Part shown: one piece after another, positions 23,166 through 32,036 of the stretch
How positions within the stretch are numbered: position 1 is the stretch's first letter
How the letters are laid out: every line of letters starts with the position of its first letter
NCBI GenBank assembly: GCA_023415835.1
Contig: JAEZJK010000045.1
Location: 5,930-69,929 of the forward strand
Direction: 5' to 3'
Source: Bacillota bacterium
GTDB taxonomy: Bacteria > Bacillota > UBA4882 > UBA8346
DNA length: 64,000 nucleotides
Notes under the pieces: generated by a model
What the model was told of the DNA's origin: nothing
What the model saw: the letters and a program-made list of their open reading frames with translations, nothing else
Databases searched by the model: none
Translations under genes and position numbers: made by a program

Positions 23166-24584
23166 TTAGCGGTAGGGTTGAATCTGAATCTCTCCTTCGT
23201 TGTATACTAAAACCGCATATTTAATCTCATCCTGAATCATAATCGTCGTTTTTCCCATCGAAACACGGATACCTGGATAAATAACTTCTTTTACCTTAAT
23301 TCTCCCTTTTTCTTTCGATTTCACCAAGATCTCCTCTAATAATCCCTGCCGCCTGGCATCAGCTTCATTTATTTGCGCTTTTAGGGCATAGGAAGTTTTG
23401 ATTAAATTTTGGAGCATTTCTTTACGGTCATCGGGGAGATTAGGCATCTTACTCAAAAGCGAAATAGCTTTTTCAGCTTTATCAAGGCTATCTTTATTTT
23501 GCCTAATTTGTTCCTCCAACTCCTGCGATTCCAGTTTTAATTTGGGTTTGACGCCAACCTCCAGTTCAGTGACTGTCCCCAACCTTGAACCAATGGTCTT
23601 TGCGGAAATCTCTTCTCCGGAACGAATTAATCCGCCGACAATCAGTCCCTTGCCCCCTTCACAAACCACCTTCAGGTCCGCATTTACCTGGCAATGCATA
23701 ATCGCTTCCCTTACAGTAATGTTGCCTTCACAACTTACGATAGCATGTTCAATATATTTTGCGGAAAAATCACCGCCGCAAATTATCTCTCCCTTATCCA
23801 TCCCGGATATTCCGCCTTTAATGAAAAGATTGCCTCCAGCCTTAATGTCGGCGGAATCAACATTTCCATAAATAGTAACATCACCTTCAGCTTCAATCTT
23901 AAAACCGCTCTCAACATTCCCTTGAATGATAACGTTGCCCAAAAAATTGATGTTACCAGACTTAAAATTGACATCGCCTTTGATTTCATGGACTTCATGA
24001 ACACTGACCTTATTATTGGCTAAAGTTGGCTCGCCATTGATGGCCGAAATTATCGCCAGGTTATCTTCAGTCCAGGATACATTTTTCCCTAATTTTACCT
24101 GTTTGTCCTTGCCGGGAGACGCTTTAACCTCTTCTCCTCGGATATTATAACCGGGCTCCCCCGATGTGGCCGGTATTTTTTCGACAATCTTTTGCCCAAC
24201 GGTAACATTTTGAAGGTTTCCAACTTGACGGTAATCAACCCGGCCGAATTCATCCTCAGCAAAAGCTTTCCGAAAAACCCCAGTTTCAAAAAGATAATTA
24301 ATTTCGGCATCGCTCCCACTAACCGGGGCTTTACCCTTGGCTATTAAAACCGGTTTCATTTGGCGTTTGATGATAGCTTCATTGATAGCCTCATCAAAAA
24401 CACCGTAAACAATATTTTCAGAGCGAATCGTTTTTAGAGCGTCTTCCTTTGAAGGCCAATTCCCTTCACCCGCGGGAGGTTCAATCACTAAATATGCTTC
24501 CATAGCGTCGTTCGATACTTGAATTCTGCACCACCCGTCACGATCAGGCAGTTTGTTGGTTAATTCCTGGTTTTGTTCAGCCAT
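23166..24584 (-). CDS. fapA: Flagellar assembly protein A (FapA, DUF342)
   Basis: The 472-residue protein has the FapA N-terminal domain (to about 170) followed by a right-handed beta-helix-like region with repeated GDV, GNVI, GDVTIYGNV and GGNLFIKGGI units (about 190-330), then a C-terminal coiled coil (ELEEQIRQNKDSLDKAEKAI). FapA/DUF342 members are polar or flagellar assembly factors of uncertain mechanism. It overlaps functionally with sigD, whose stop is two bases away. The ATG follows GGAGGTG. Confidence 0.88.
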   Translation of the reverse strand: MAEQNQELTNKLPDRDGWCRIQVSNDAMEAYLVIEPPAGEGNWPSKEDALKTIRSENIVYGVFDEAINEAIIKRQMKPVLIAKGKAPVSGSDAEINYLFETGVFRKAFAEDEFGRVDYRQVGNLQNVTVGQKIVEKIPATSGEPGYNIRGEEVKASPGKDKQVKLGKNVSWTEDNLAIISAINGEPTLANNKVSVHEVHEIKGDVNFKSGNINFLGNVIIQGNVESGFKIEAEGDVTIYGNVDSADIKAGGNLFIKGGISGMDKGEIICGGDFSAKYIEHAIVSCEGNITVREAIMHCQVNADLKVVCEGGKGLIVGGLIRSGEEISAKTIGSRLGTVTELEVGVKPKLKLESQELEEQIRQNKDSLDKAEKAISLLSKMPNLPDDRKEMLQNLIKTSYALKAQINEADARRQGLLEEILVKSKEKGRIKVKEVIYPGIRVSMGKTTIMIQDEIKYAVLVYNEGEIQIQPYR

Positions 24585-24585
24585 A

Positions 24586-25380
24586 TTACACCTCCGCTGT
24601 TGATTTACGCCAGCGATTCAATCGGCCGCGTAGCCTAAAAATTGCTTTGGTATGTATCTGGGAAACACGAGACTCGGATATCTCCATTATCTCGCCGATC
24701 TCTTTCAAAGTCAAACCTTCATAATAATAGAGCGCAATTACCATCCGTTCCCTTTCCGGCAAGCTATCAATGGCGTTTGCTAAAGTTGTTTTTACTTCTT
24801 CTATTTCTACTTGATGTAAAGGATCTTCGCTATCGTTATTTTTAACAAGATCCAATACCCGAACCGAATCATCCTCATTCGAATGCACCATCCACAATTC
24901 ATCAAGCGAACTTAAAGTGGTACAACTCACCTCTGACAAGAGTTGATAAAAGTCCTGAATACTGATATTCATTGCTTCACTGATTTCTTGATCAGTAGCT
25001 GAACGGCCCAGGTAGTTTTCAAGTTCCGCGCAAACCCTTTCTAATTCACGTGCCTTTTGCCGTACCGAACGCGGAACCCAATCGTTACTCCGCAATCCAT
25101 CAAGGATTGCCCCTCTTATTCTCGCGATGGCGTAAGTTTCAAACTTAATCCCCCGCGAAAGATCAAACTTTTCAATCGCATCCATCAGCCCAAAAACTCC
25201 GAAACTAACTAAATCATCAAATTCCACATTTGATGGCAGGCCTATGGCAACCCTACCCGCAACGTACTTTACTAAAGGGGCATATTTAAGTATGATTGCT
25301 TCTCTGGTGGCCGGTGATTTAGACACTAAATAATTTTGCCATAAAGCTTCATCACTCTGAGCCGTTTTATCGACTGACAT
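24586..25380 (-). CDS. sigD: Flagellar sigma factor sigma-28 (SigD/FliA)
   Basis: The 264-residue protein is a FliA/WhiG-type sigma factor: LWQNYLVSK, YAPLVKYVAGRVAIGLP, DDLVSFGVFGLMDAIEKFD, KFETYAIARIRGAILDGLRSNDWVPRSVRQ, and region 4 EIGEIMEISESRVSQIHTKAIFRLR. It transcribes late flagellar and chemotaxis genes. I start at ATG 25378-25380 after AAGGAGGG; the longer frame reads through a hairpin. Placement near the end of the fla/che run matches B. subtilis. No flgM is in the window. Confidence 0.96.
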   Translation of the reverse strand: MSVDKTAQSDEALWQNYLVSKSPATREAIILKYAPLVKYVAGRVAIGLPSNVEFDDLVSFGVFGLMDAIEKFDLSRGIKFETYAIARIRGAILDGLRSNDWVPRSVRQKARELERVCAELENYLGRSATDQEISEAMNISIQDFYQLLSEVSCTTLSSLDELWMVHSNEDDSVRVLDLVKNNDSEDPLHQVEIEEVKTTLANAIDSLPERERMVIALYYYEGLTLKEIGEIMEISESRVSQIHTKAIFRLRGRLNRWRKSTAEV

Positions 25381-25395
25381 AGCTACCCTCCTTAC

Positions 25396-25426
25396 GTTGG
25401 CCATCTCGAAGCTTTCAGTGGCCAAC
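25396..25426 (-). promoter_or_regulatory. Hairpin immediately upstream of the sigD ribosome binding site
   Basis: GTTGGCCA (25396-25403) and TGGCCAAC (25419-25426) form a perfect 8-bp stem ending five bases before the AAGGAGG of sigD. No T-run follows, so it is a leader hairpin rather than a terminator. It may influence sigD translation or mRNA processing. Confidence 0.5.
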
Positions 25427-25498
25427 TCTTTTTTAGGGAATTAAGAGTACCTTATCGGTTTGCCAATCCGGGTGAATTTATAAATAAGAAATTTGAAG

Positions 25499-25990
25499 TT
25501 AAATTTGAGATATTGATACTGATCCGTTGATTGTTTTAACCTGAACCTCGCCGTTTCCCAAATCCATGGTAACGCTTTTTCCGGAATTTCCGCCAACACA
25601 ACGGCCTGATATTTTCAATCCCAACTTTTGACAGGAATCTTCAATTACTAGGAGGTTGCGTTCGCCGATTTTTAGCCGCTCATTCTTTATCTCGTGCAAA
25701 AACATTTCGGCGCCTCCAACCAGCTTAATATCGAGACGGTTGCGGTGAGCGCCAATTTTTTCGAGTTCCTCAAGTAAAAAAGGGAGAGCGGTATCTCCAA
25801 ATTTAGCCCGGTTGTTATCCCCAACAGCCATCGAACTTAATGGAAGCATTACATGGGCAATGCCACCAACTTTGCAAAGGGCATCATAAGCGCAAATAGC
25901 CACACAAGAACCAAGTCCCAAGGCAGCAATCTTATCTGGAGCTTTTGCAGTTTTTAATTCAGCCATTCCGACTTTGATTATTTCTTCCAT
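25499..25990 (-). CDS. cheD: Chemoreceptor glutamine deamidase CheD
   Basis: The 163-residue protein shows the CheD catalytic pattern GLGSCVAIC (C29) and GGIAHVMLP (H46), then FGDTALPFLLEEL and NLLVIEDSCQKLGL. CheD deamidates receptor glutamines and also binds CheC, raising its phosphatase activity. It overlaps cheC by 13 nt, so the two are translated together. The longer gap to sigD (118 nt) is unusual for this run. Confidence 0.95.
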   Translation of the reverse strand: MEEIIKVGMAELKTAKAPDKIAALGLGSCVAICAYDALCKVGGIAHVMLPLSSMAVGDNNRAKFGDTALPFLLEELEKIGAHRNRLDIKLVGGAEMFLHEIKNERLKIGERNLLVIEDSCQKLGLKISGRCVGGNSGKSVTMDLGNGEVQVKTINGSVSISQI

Positions 25991-26604
25991 TCAACTTCTA
26001 CTCCAAGAGCGTTTAGTAAAGCATCTAACGCATCTGGATTCGGTACTAAAAAGAAATGGCCATTAAGTTTCCTCTGGGTCAAACTAAATTGGGTCTGAAT
26101 AAATAATGCATAATCGCCAATAATTCCAAATTCTAGTAATGCTGTGTTTAAAATTGCGCCAACCATATCATTGGCTAGGATTGGAACTGAAGACAAAACA
26201 TTATAACCAGTTAATTTGGTTAATGCATAAAGGTAAGCCCCAGTCATAATATTACCGATTTCTTTCAAAGCAGATTTTTCATAATCCCCCAGGGCCTCAA
26301 TTGTTTTTTTCGAACCAGTCAACATTCCCGCTAAGGTTAATGCCTCTCCTTCAGTAAAAACAAAGATAATTTTTCCGGGAACATCGCCAAACACCCTCAT
26401 GTAGATACCGACCACCTGTTGTTCCGCCCCACCGAGGATTTCGCTGACTTCCGACAAAGAGACAACCGAAACATTTGGGACAGTCATGGTAATTGGTTCC
26501 GAAAGCAACTGTGATAAAGCGGTTGCCGCATGTCCGGCGCCTATATTCCCTATCTCTTTAAGGACATCTAGCTGAAAATTATTTAGATCAGCTATTTTCT
26601 GCAT
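25978..26604 (-). CDS. cheC: CheY-P phosphatase CheC
   Basis: The 208-residue protein has both CheC active-site helices: LDVLKEIGNIGAGHAATALS near 13-32 and KSALKEIGNIMTGAYLYAL in the second half, each with the ExxN pair. CheC removes phosphate from CheY-P and partners with CheD for adaptation. The gene overlaps cheW by 17 nt and cheD by 13 nt. Confidence 0.95.
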   Translation of the reverse strand: MQKIADLNNFQLDVLKEIGNIGAGHAATALSQLLSEPITMTVPNVSVVSLSEVSEILGGAEQQVVGIYMRVFGDVPGKIIFVFTEGEALTLAGMLTGSKKTIEALGDYEKSALKEIGNIMTGAYLYALTKLTGYNVLSSVPILANDMVGAILNTALLEFGIIGDYALFIQTQFSLTQRKLNGHFFLVPNPDALDALLNALGVEVEWKK

Positions 26605-27100
26605 TTTTATCCTCCGCTTTTAAGGCGTCAAGCTCTTTCATTTCTTCAGGGGATAAGGCCCGTTCCAAATTTAAAAGGATAACTAAACGTTCATTAATTT
26701 TGGCAACACCGCTTAAAAAATAAGCATCGACCCCTCTAGTAATAGAAGGGGCGTTTTCAATGGCTGATACATTAAGCCGAATAACTTCGACAACAGCGTC
26801 AACGACCATCCCTACCTGCCCATCGCTAATGTCCACAATAATCACCCTGGCTTCGTTACCGGTTTGACGGACCATTAAACCAAAGCGTTTACGCAAATCA
26901 ACTATAGGAACAATTTCGCCCCGGAGATTAATTACTCCTTCAACAAAATTCGGCGATTTAGGTACCCGGGTTATTTGTTGATCTAATTTTTCAATTTCAC
27001 GGACTTGTAAAATATCGACTCCAAATTCTTCATCGCCAAGTTTAAAAACTACCAACTGTTTGCTTTCTTCAATAGCTTCAACTTTATCTCTTAGAGCCAT
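26588..27100 (-). CDS. cheW: Chemotaxis coupling protein CheW
   Basis: The 170-residue CheW domain begins QLVVFKLGDEEFGVDILQVREIEK and contains VEGVINLRGEIVPIVDLRKRFGL, the receptor/kinase binding signature. It links chemoreceptors to CheA. A short charged tail follows the domain. The ATG has AAGGAGGG upstream and the gene overlaps cheC. Confidence 0.96.
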   Translation of the reverse strand: MALRDKVEAIEESKQLVVFKLGDEEFGVDILQVREIEKLDQQITRVPKSPNFVEGVINLRGEIVPIVDLRKRFGLMVRQTGNEARVIIVDISDGQVGMVVDAVVEVIRLNVSAIENAPSITRGVDAYFLSGVAKINERLVILLNLERALSPEEMKELDALKAEDKNAENS

Positions 27101-27167
27101 CTGCTTGCCCTCCTTATCCGTTTATCTACATTGGTTGCTTGCCTTTAGGAAATTGACGGGACATCTT

Positions 27168-29108
27168 TTAAGCAACCGCTCTAATATCCAAGATTAAAGC
27201 GACACGGCCATCTCCAAGGATGGTTGCCCCGGCAATCCCCTTGATTGATCCCAGGTAACCGCCCAAGGATTTAATTACCACATCTTGCTGGCGTAATAAA
27301 CTATCGACAATACATCCGATTAACCGGTCACCAATTTTTAAGACAACTACATCCAATTCCTCGATCTCATAGTTCTTGGCCCCGGGTGTATCCAATAAAT
27401 TCTGAAGGCGGACTAAGGGCACTACTTCTCCTCGCAACATAAAGACTTCCTGTTGCCGAATACTTTTAATCTCACTCCGGTTAAGGCTGGTAATTTGTTC
27501 AATATAACTTGACGGAAGGGCGTAAATTTCATTACCCAACTGGACTACTAACGTTTGGATGATCGCCAGGGTTAAAGGTAAACGAATTGAAATAGTCGAA
27601 CCTTCTCCATAAATCGAATTAATACTGACTACGCCGCCAAGGGAATTAACTTTTTCCCTAACTACATCCATCCCAACTCCCCGCCCCGAAACATCGGTTA
27701 CCTTTTCAGCAGTGGAAAAACCGGGTAAAAAAGTTAGTTCTAAAATTTGCTCCTCGCGCATTTCAGCTAAAGCTTCCGGAGTAATAACCCCATTTTTTAA
27801 GGCTTTTTCTTTTACTTTTTGGAGGTTAAACCCTCTTCCATCGTCATTTACAGTGATGACAACGCTATTCCCCTCTTGACGGGCATCTAGGATAATCTTT
27901 CCCTGTCTTTGTTTACCTGCCCGTTCCCGTTCATCAGTAGATTCCAGGCCATGGTCTACGGCATTTCGAATGATATGTACCAACGGATCGCCGATCTCGT
28001 CAATAACCGTCCGATCCAGCTCGGTTTCACCGCCATAAATGTCTAACTCAATTTCTTTATTTAATTCTTTGGCCAAATCCCTTACCAATCTCGGAAAACG
28101 TGAAAATACCGTTTCCACCGGAATCATTCGGGATTTCATCACGCTATCCCTTAAATCAATCGTTAACCTGCCTACTTGTTCAATTACTTCATCCAGGTCC
28201 CTGGAACGAACCGTAGAACCGATTGATTCTAAGCGTGATCTGCTAATAACCAGCTCCCCTACGAGGTTCATTAAATCGTCAAGCTTTTTAATCTCCACCC
28301 GGACAGTCTGGGTGTTGATCTTTTTCTCAGCATGGTCTACCGCTGAATCCTGCCGTTTTTCAGTTTGGAGTTGATTAAGGGGAGGTTCTTCAACCAGCGC
28401 TTTTTCAACATCCATGATGTTGGTGATATTCTTGACAAATTCTTCGGGAGGCTTTGCGGTTAATACACCTACGACAAAGCGGGTGTCGAAATTCTCATCC
28501 TCTAAGTCCTTAACCGCAGGGACGCTCCTAATAACAGTCCCTAACTTTTCTATTTCCCGTAAAACCATAAAGACGCGCGCGCCTTTTAATAAGCAGTCCT
28601 CAACCAATGTGACTTCAATGTGGATGAGTTTTTCACCATTATTAATAGCTGAAGATATCTGTTCAATTTCAGCTTCTAAATATCGAAGTTGCAGGTTTTG
28701 ACGCCGCTCAGACTTGACCGGTTCGATATTACCGGAGATAAACCGATGCAAATCCTGAACCGTCCCTGTAATTTCAATGTCTTCTTCTTTACCTTCGCTG
28801 ATAGTGGCAGTTAAAATTTCAAGGGAGTCGACCGCTTCAAAAAGGCTATTCATTAACTCGGAAGTAACAGTAAGTTCTTTGCTGCGCAACTTACCTAAGA
28901 CATCTTCCATGGCATGGGTTAAATTAGCCATCTTATTAAAACCCATTGTCGCTGAAGCGCCTTTTAGAGTGTGGGCGGCACGAAAAATCTTGTCTAAAAC
29001 GGATGAATTCTCCGGTGCATGCTCCAATTCCAATAAAGACTGGTTCAAGGTTTGGAGATGTTCTTGACACTCATCCATAAATACGCTAAGATACTGGGAT
29101 GTTTCCAA
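27168..29108 (-). CDS. cheA: Chemotaxis histidine kinase CheA
   Basis: The 646-residue kinase has HPt with phospho-acceptor H46 (FRAAHTLKGASATMGF), a CheY-binding P2-like domain (about 155-235), the dimerisation domain (VRVEIKKLDDLMNLVGELVISRS), a catalytic domain with HIIRNAVDHGLE (N box), DDGRGF (G1) and DVSGRGVGMDVV (G2), and a CheW-like C-terminus. It phosphorylates CheY and normally CheB, although no cheB is in this run. I prefer TTG 29106-29108, five nt after AGAGGTGG, over the GTG three codons earlier. Confidence 0.95.
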   Translation of the reverse strand: METSQYLSVFMDECQEHLQTLNQSLLELEHAPENSSVLDKIFRAAHTLKGASATMGFNKMANLTHAMEDVLGKLRSKELTVTSELMNSLFEAVDSLEILTATISEGKEEDIEITGTVQDLHRFISGNIEPVKSERRQNLQLRYLEAEIEQISSAINNGEKLIHIEVTLVEDCLLKGARVFMVLREIEKLGTVIRSVPAVKDLEDENFDTRFVVGVLTAKPPEEFVKNITNIMDVEKALVEEPPLNQLQTEKRQDSAVDHAEKKINTQTVRVEIKKLDDLMNLVGELVISRSRLESIGSTVRSRDLDEVIEQVGRLTIDLRDSVMKSRMIPVETVFSRFPRLVRDLAKELNKEIELDIYGGETELDRTVIDEIGDPLVHIIRNAVDHGLESTDERERAGKQRQGKIILDARQEGNSVVITVNDDGRGFNLQKVKEKALKNGVITPEALAEMREEQILELTFLPGFSTAEKVTDVSGRGVGMDVVREKVNSLGGVVSINSIYGEGSTISIRLPLTLAIIQTLVVQLGNEIYALPSSYIEQITSLNRSEIKSIRQQEVFMLRGEVVPLVRLQNLLDTPGAKNYEIEELDVVVLKIGDRLIGCIVDSLLRQQDVVIKSLGGYLGSIKGIAGATILGDGRVALILDIRAVA

Positions 29109-29127
29109 ATTACCCACCTCTCAAGGG

Positions 29128-29790
29128 TTAAATTAGACCTTTCAAACGTAATTCCTGCTGTTTATATATAAATTTAAGGATTTTTTGCTTTTTACTCTCA
29201 GTAATGTCATCAAACCTGAATGCCGTCCAATATAAACCAGATGCCCCCGGCTCCGGGTTGGGATCGTGATCCGAGCGGACAACTTCAGCTTCCACAAAAA
29301 TCTCATCTTCTTCGTCACCTAAAGGTAAAACGATAACCATTTGATATTTTTCCCCGGCCTTGAATTGTTCGGAAGTTTCAATTTTTATGCCACCAGCGCT
29401 TAAATCTATTGAATTCATGGTGCAAGCCGCAACTGGGACTCCATTACGGTAAAAATATAAAACCTCCACCGGAACATTGATTGTAATCCGAAAATCAGAG
29501 CGGCGCTGTTTACGTTTGATCAAATGAGGGATATAAATTGTCAGATAGGCAAAATCATGCGCCGCCGGGGCAATCACCTTTGTTTGGAACTCATACATCG
29601 CGTCTTTTTTTAAAACACAAACACTAAGCAGATCGGTCTTTTGAATTGGAATCAAACCATGGTCGTTTCGAGGCGCCGTAATCAACAGTTCGTTCTCTTC
29701 ACTATTGATAACCCGGCTGTTATAAACACCCTGGTACTTTCCTGAGGTTATTTCAATTTCAAGAACATCGTCAACTTGGAATATTTTCAT
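29128..29790 (-). CDS. PilZ-domain protein (YcgR/MotI-like) in the cheB position
   Basis: The 220-residue protein has an N-terminal YcgR-like domain and a C-terminal PilZ domain with the c-di-GMP motifs RKQRRSDFRI (RxxxR type) and DLSAGGIKI (D/NxSxxG) about 35 residues later. Relatives act as c-di-GMP-dependent brakes on the flagellar motor. It lies between flhG and cheA, where B. subtilis has cheB, and overlaps flhG by 20 nt, so it is made together with the motility genes. Confidence 0.9.
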   Translation of the reverse strand: MKIFQVDDVLEIEITSGKYQGVYNSRVINSEENELLITAPRNDHGLIPIQKTDLLSVCVLKKDAMYEFQTKVIAPAAHDFAYLTIYIPHLIKRKQRRSDFRITINVPVEVLYFYRNGVPVAACTMNSIDLSAGGIKIETSEQFKAGEKYQMVIVLPLGDEEDEIFVEAEVVRSDHDPNPEPGASGLYWTAFRFDDITESKKQKILKFIYKQQELRLKGLI

Positions 29791-30661
29791 TGTCCTGATC
29801 CACCTGTTTAAATACTCCTAACAACCGTTCAAAAAAAGATAAGGAACCCGTGGTATTTACAGCATCTTCGTTGATCAACCGATTTGCTATTTGATTAACG
29901 CTCTGAGCCGCTGCCGAACGCGGATGGCCAAGCACAAAAGGTTGCTGTTCCTTTACTGCTTTGGAAACAACCATATCTAACGGGATAAATCCCAGCCTTA
30001 CCAAATTCAACCCCAAAAAACGCTGAGATACCGCAGATAATCGTTCCATGACCTCCTCAGCCTCTTTTTCGTTTTTAACCATATTAACCACTACCCGAAT
30101 GGGTATGTCCCGATTGGCGCCCGCAATTACCTTGATAATTCCATAAGCGTCTGTAATAGCTGTCGGTTCCGGTGTGGTAATAATAATAACTTCTCCTGCA
30201 GCCAACACAAATTTTAAAACACTTTTGGATAAACCGGCTCCGGTATCGATTAACATGATATCAGTGGATTTTTCAAGTTCATTCAAGTGTTGTAAACATT
30301 GAGCCAACTTTTTTTCACCCAGGTTAGCCAGCTTATACATGCCGGAGCCGCTGGGAATAATCTTCATACCTGCCGGTCCATTAATAATTATATCGGCAAT
30401 TTTCTTTTCTCCCAATAGAACATGTCCCAAGTTATATTTAGGAATCATCCCTAACATTACATCAACATTTGCTAATCCTAAATCAGCATCGACCAATAAA
30501 ATCTTTTGGCCAAGTTTGGCAAGGATGATTCCAAGGTTTACTGTAAAATTTGTTTTACCAACGCCGCCTTTGCCGCTGGTTACGGTAATTACTCTGGCAG
30601 GATTAGCATTGGCCATATTTTCTTTGACAATTGCCCTTAAACGTTCCGCTTGGTCCGCCAT
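29771..30661 (-). CDS. flhG: Flagellum site/number regulator FlhG (MinD/ParA ATPase)
   Basis: The 296-residue MinD-like ATPase has the deviant Walker A ITVTSGKGGVGKTNF (about 25-39), VDADLGLANVDVMLG and DTGAGLS. FlhG stimulates FlhF GTPase activity and controls flagellar number and placement. A conserved N-terminal QAERLR segment (the FlhF-activating helix) is present. It is 28 nt after flhF, with AAAGGAG before ATG. Confidence 0.93.
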   Translation of the reverse strand: MADQAERLRAIVKENMANANPARVITVTSGKGGVGKTNFTVNLGIILAKLGQKILLVDADLGLANVDVMLGMIPKYNLGHVLLGEKKIADIIINGPAGMKIIPSGSGMYKLANLGEKKLAQCLQHLNELEKSTDIMLIDTGAGLSKSVLKFVLAAGEVIIITTPEPTAITDAYGIIKVIAGANRDIPIRVVVNMVKNEKEAEEVMERLSAVSQRFLGLNLVRLGFIPLDMVVSKAVKEQQPFVLGHPRSAAAQSVNQIANRLINEDAVNTTGSLSFFERLLGVFKQVDQDNENIPS

Positions 30662-30689
30662 CCAATTACTCCTTTAAAAAATATCTTCT

Positions 30690-32036
30690 TCAAGTTGAAA
30701 CCGTACTCCGGCTATAAGAATTACCCTTAAACAATTGCGTAAGTAGCTTATTTGGTTTAGCGACTTCAATATCGTCCGGAACATTTTGCCCGTTAGTAAA
30801 ATAAGATATCGGACGTTTAATGTTCATAGCTAAACTGACAATTGGACCCAAGGAGCCGGTCTCGTCCAACTTTGTAAAGAGTAGGTGAGTAAAGGCAATC
30901 TTAGAAAAACTCTCGGCTATTGATAACATATCTTCATATTTGGTAGTCGCGCTAATTACCAACAGTATTAGGCCAATTCTTGGGTTTGCTAAAAACCGCT
31001 GCAATTCATCCATCATTGCTTGATTATGAGGGCTCCGTCCGGCGGTATCGATCAAAATCAAGTCGCACTGTTTTAAATTGGAAATGGACTGGTTAAGATC
31101 CGAAGGAGTGTACACTACTTCCACCGGCAAATTAATAATATCCCCATAAGTTTTTAGATGTTCTACTGCTGCAATCCGATAAGTGTCTATCGTAATTAAT
31201 CCGACTTTCTTCCCTTCAAACAAATTATAATTGGCGGCAAGTTTAGCAATAGTAGTCGTCTTACCTACACCGGTAGGCCCAATCAAAGCTACCACTTGCT
31301 GCTCGCCTGCCTGTTCAGCTAAGATTGGCTCAGAAAACATTAATTTAGTTGCTAAAATCTGTTGACAATAGATTAAGGTCTCTTCTTGGGCATTATTTTC
31401 AAGCAAATTTGCTGGAATTTGCAACATCAAATAATCAATAATATCGCCTTCCATCCCCAAGCTTTGCAGGTGTTGCCGGAGCCAATCCGAATTACCGGAA
31501 CGTTCCGGTTGAGGAATGGGAACCCCTACCGGTAATGAATTCGGCTTTGAAGCTACTTGCCGGATTAACTCCTTCATTTCGGCAATTTCTTCTTTTAATG
31601 ATTTTAAAACCGGTTCTGCGGTTGCGCTGGCTTCTTTTAGGCCTTTTACAAATGATTTCTCGTCAAAAACCATGTCCGGGGCAGGTTGCTTAACCTCCGG
31701 AACTGGCGCTGCAACCGGTTGGAGCGGTACAAGAACGGGCATTGGTTTTGGTTCTGGCTCTATTAAAGTAGCCTGCCTTGATGCTGAGGTTGTTCGAATT
31801 TCAGTTGGAGAAGGTGGTTGTAGTTTGGTTTCTACTTTTTTGGAAGCTGCTGCATTATCGGTTATTGTCTCATCAACCGCCGCAATCACTTCGAAACGGC
31901 GACGACAGAAAAAGCCCAGGAAACCTCCTTCTTTAAAAGGTTTGGTATGTAAGATGATTGCATTTCTTCCCAGGTCGTTTTTGACTCGGGTGATCGCCTC
32001 CTGAATCGAATCAGCTACATAACGTTTCACTCTCAT
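30690..32036 (-). CDS. flhF: Flagellar biosynthesis GTPase FlhF
   Basis: The 448-residue SRP-type GTPase opens with the FlhF signature MRVKRYVADSIQEAITRVKNDLG, then a proline-rich low-complexity linker (about 70-120), a helical N domain and the G domain with GPTGVGKTTTIAKLAA (P-loop), DTYRIAAVEHLKTYG, DTAGRSPHN and TKLDET. FlhF directs the site of basal body assembly. Its ATG overlaps the flhA stop in ATGA. Confidence 0.95.
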   Translation of the reverse strand: MRVKRYVADSIQEAITRVKNDLGRNAIILHTKPFKEGGFLGFFCRRRFEVIAAVDETITDNAAASKKVETKLQPPSPTEIRTTSASRQATLIEPEPKPMPVLVPLQPVAAPVPEVKQPAPDMVFDEKSFVKGLKEASATAEPVLKSLKEEIAEMKELIRQVASKPNSLPVGVPIPQPERSGNSDWLRQHLQSLGMEGDIIDYLMLQIPANLLENNAQEETLIYCQQILATKLMFSEPILAEQAGEQQVVALIGPTGVGKTTTIAKLAANYNLFEGKKVGLITIDTYRIAAVEHLKTYGDIINLPVEVVYTPSDLNQSISNLKQCDLILIDTAGRSPHNQAMMDELQRFLANPRIGLILLVISATTKYEDMLSIAESFSKIAFTHLLFTKLDETGSLGPIVSLAMNIKRPISYFTNGQNVPDDIEVAKPNKLLTQLFKGNSYSRSTVST

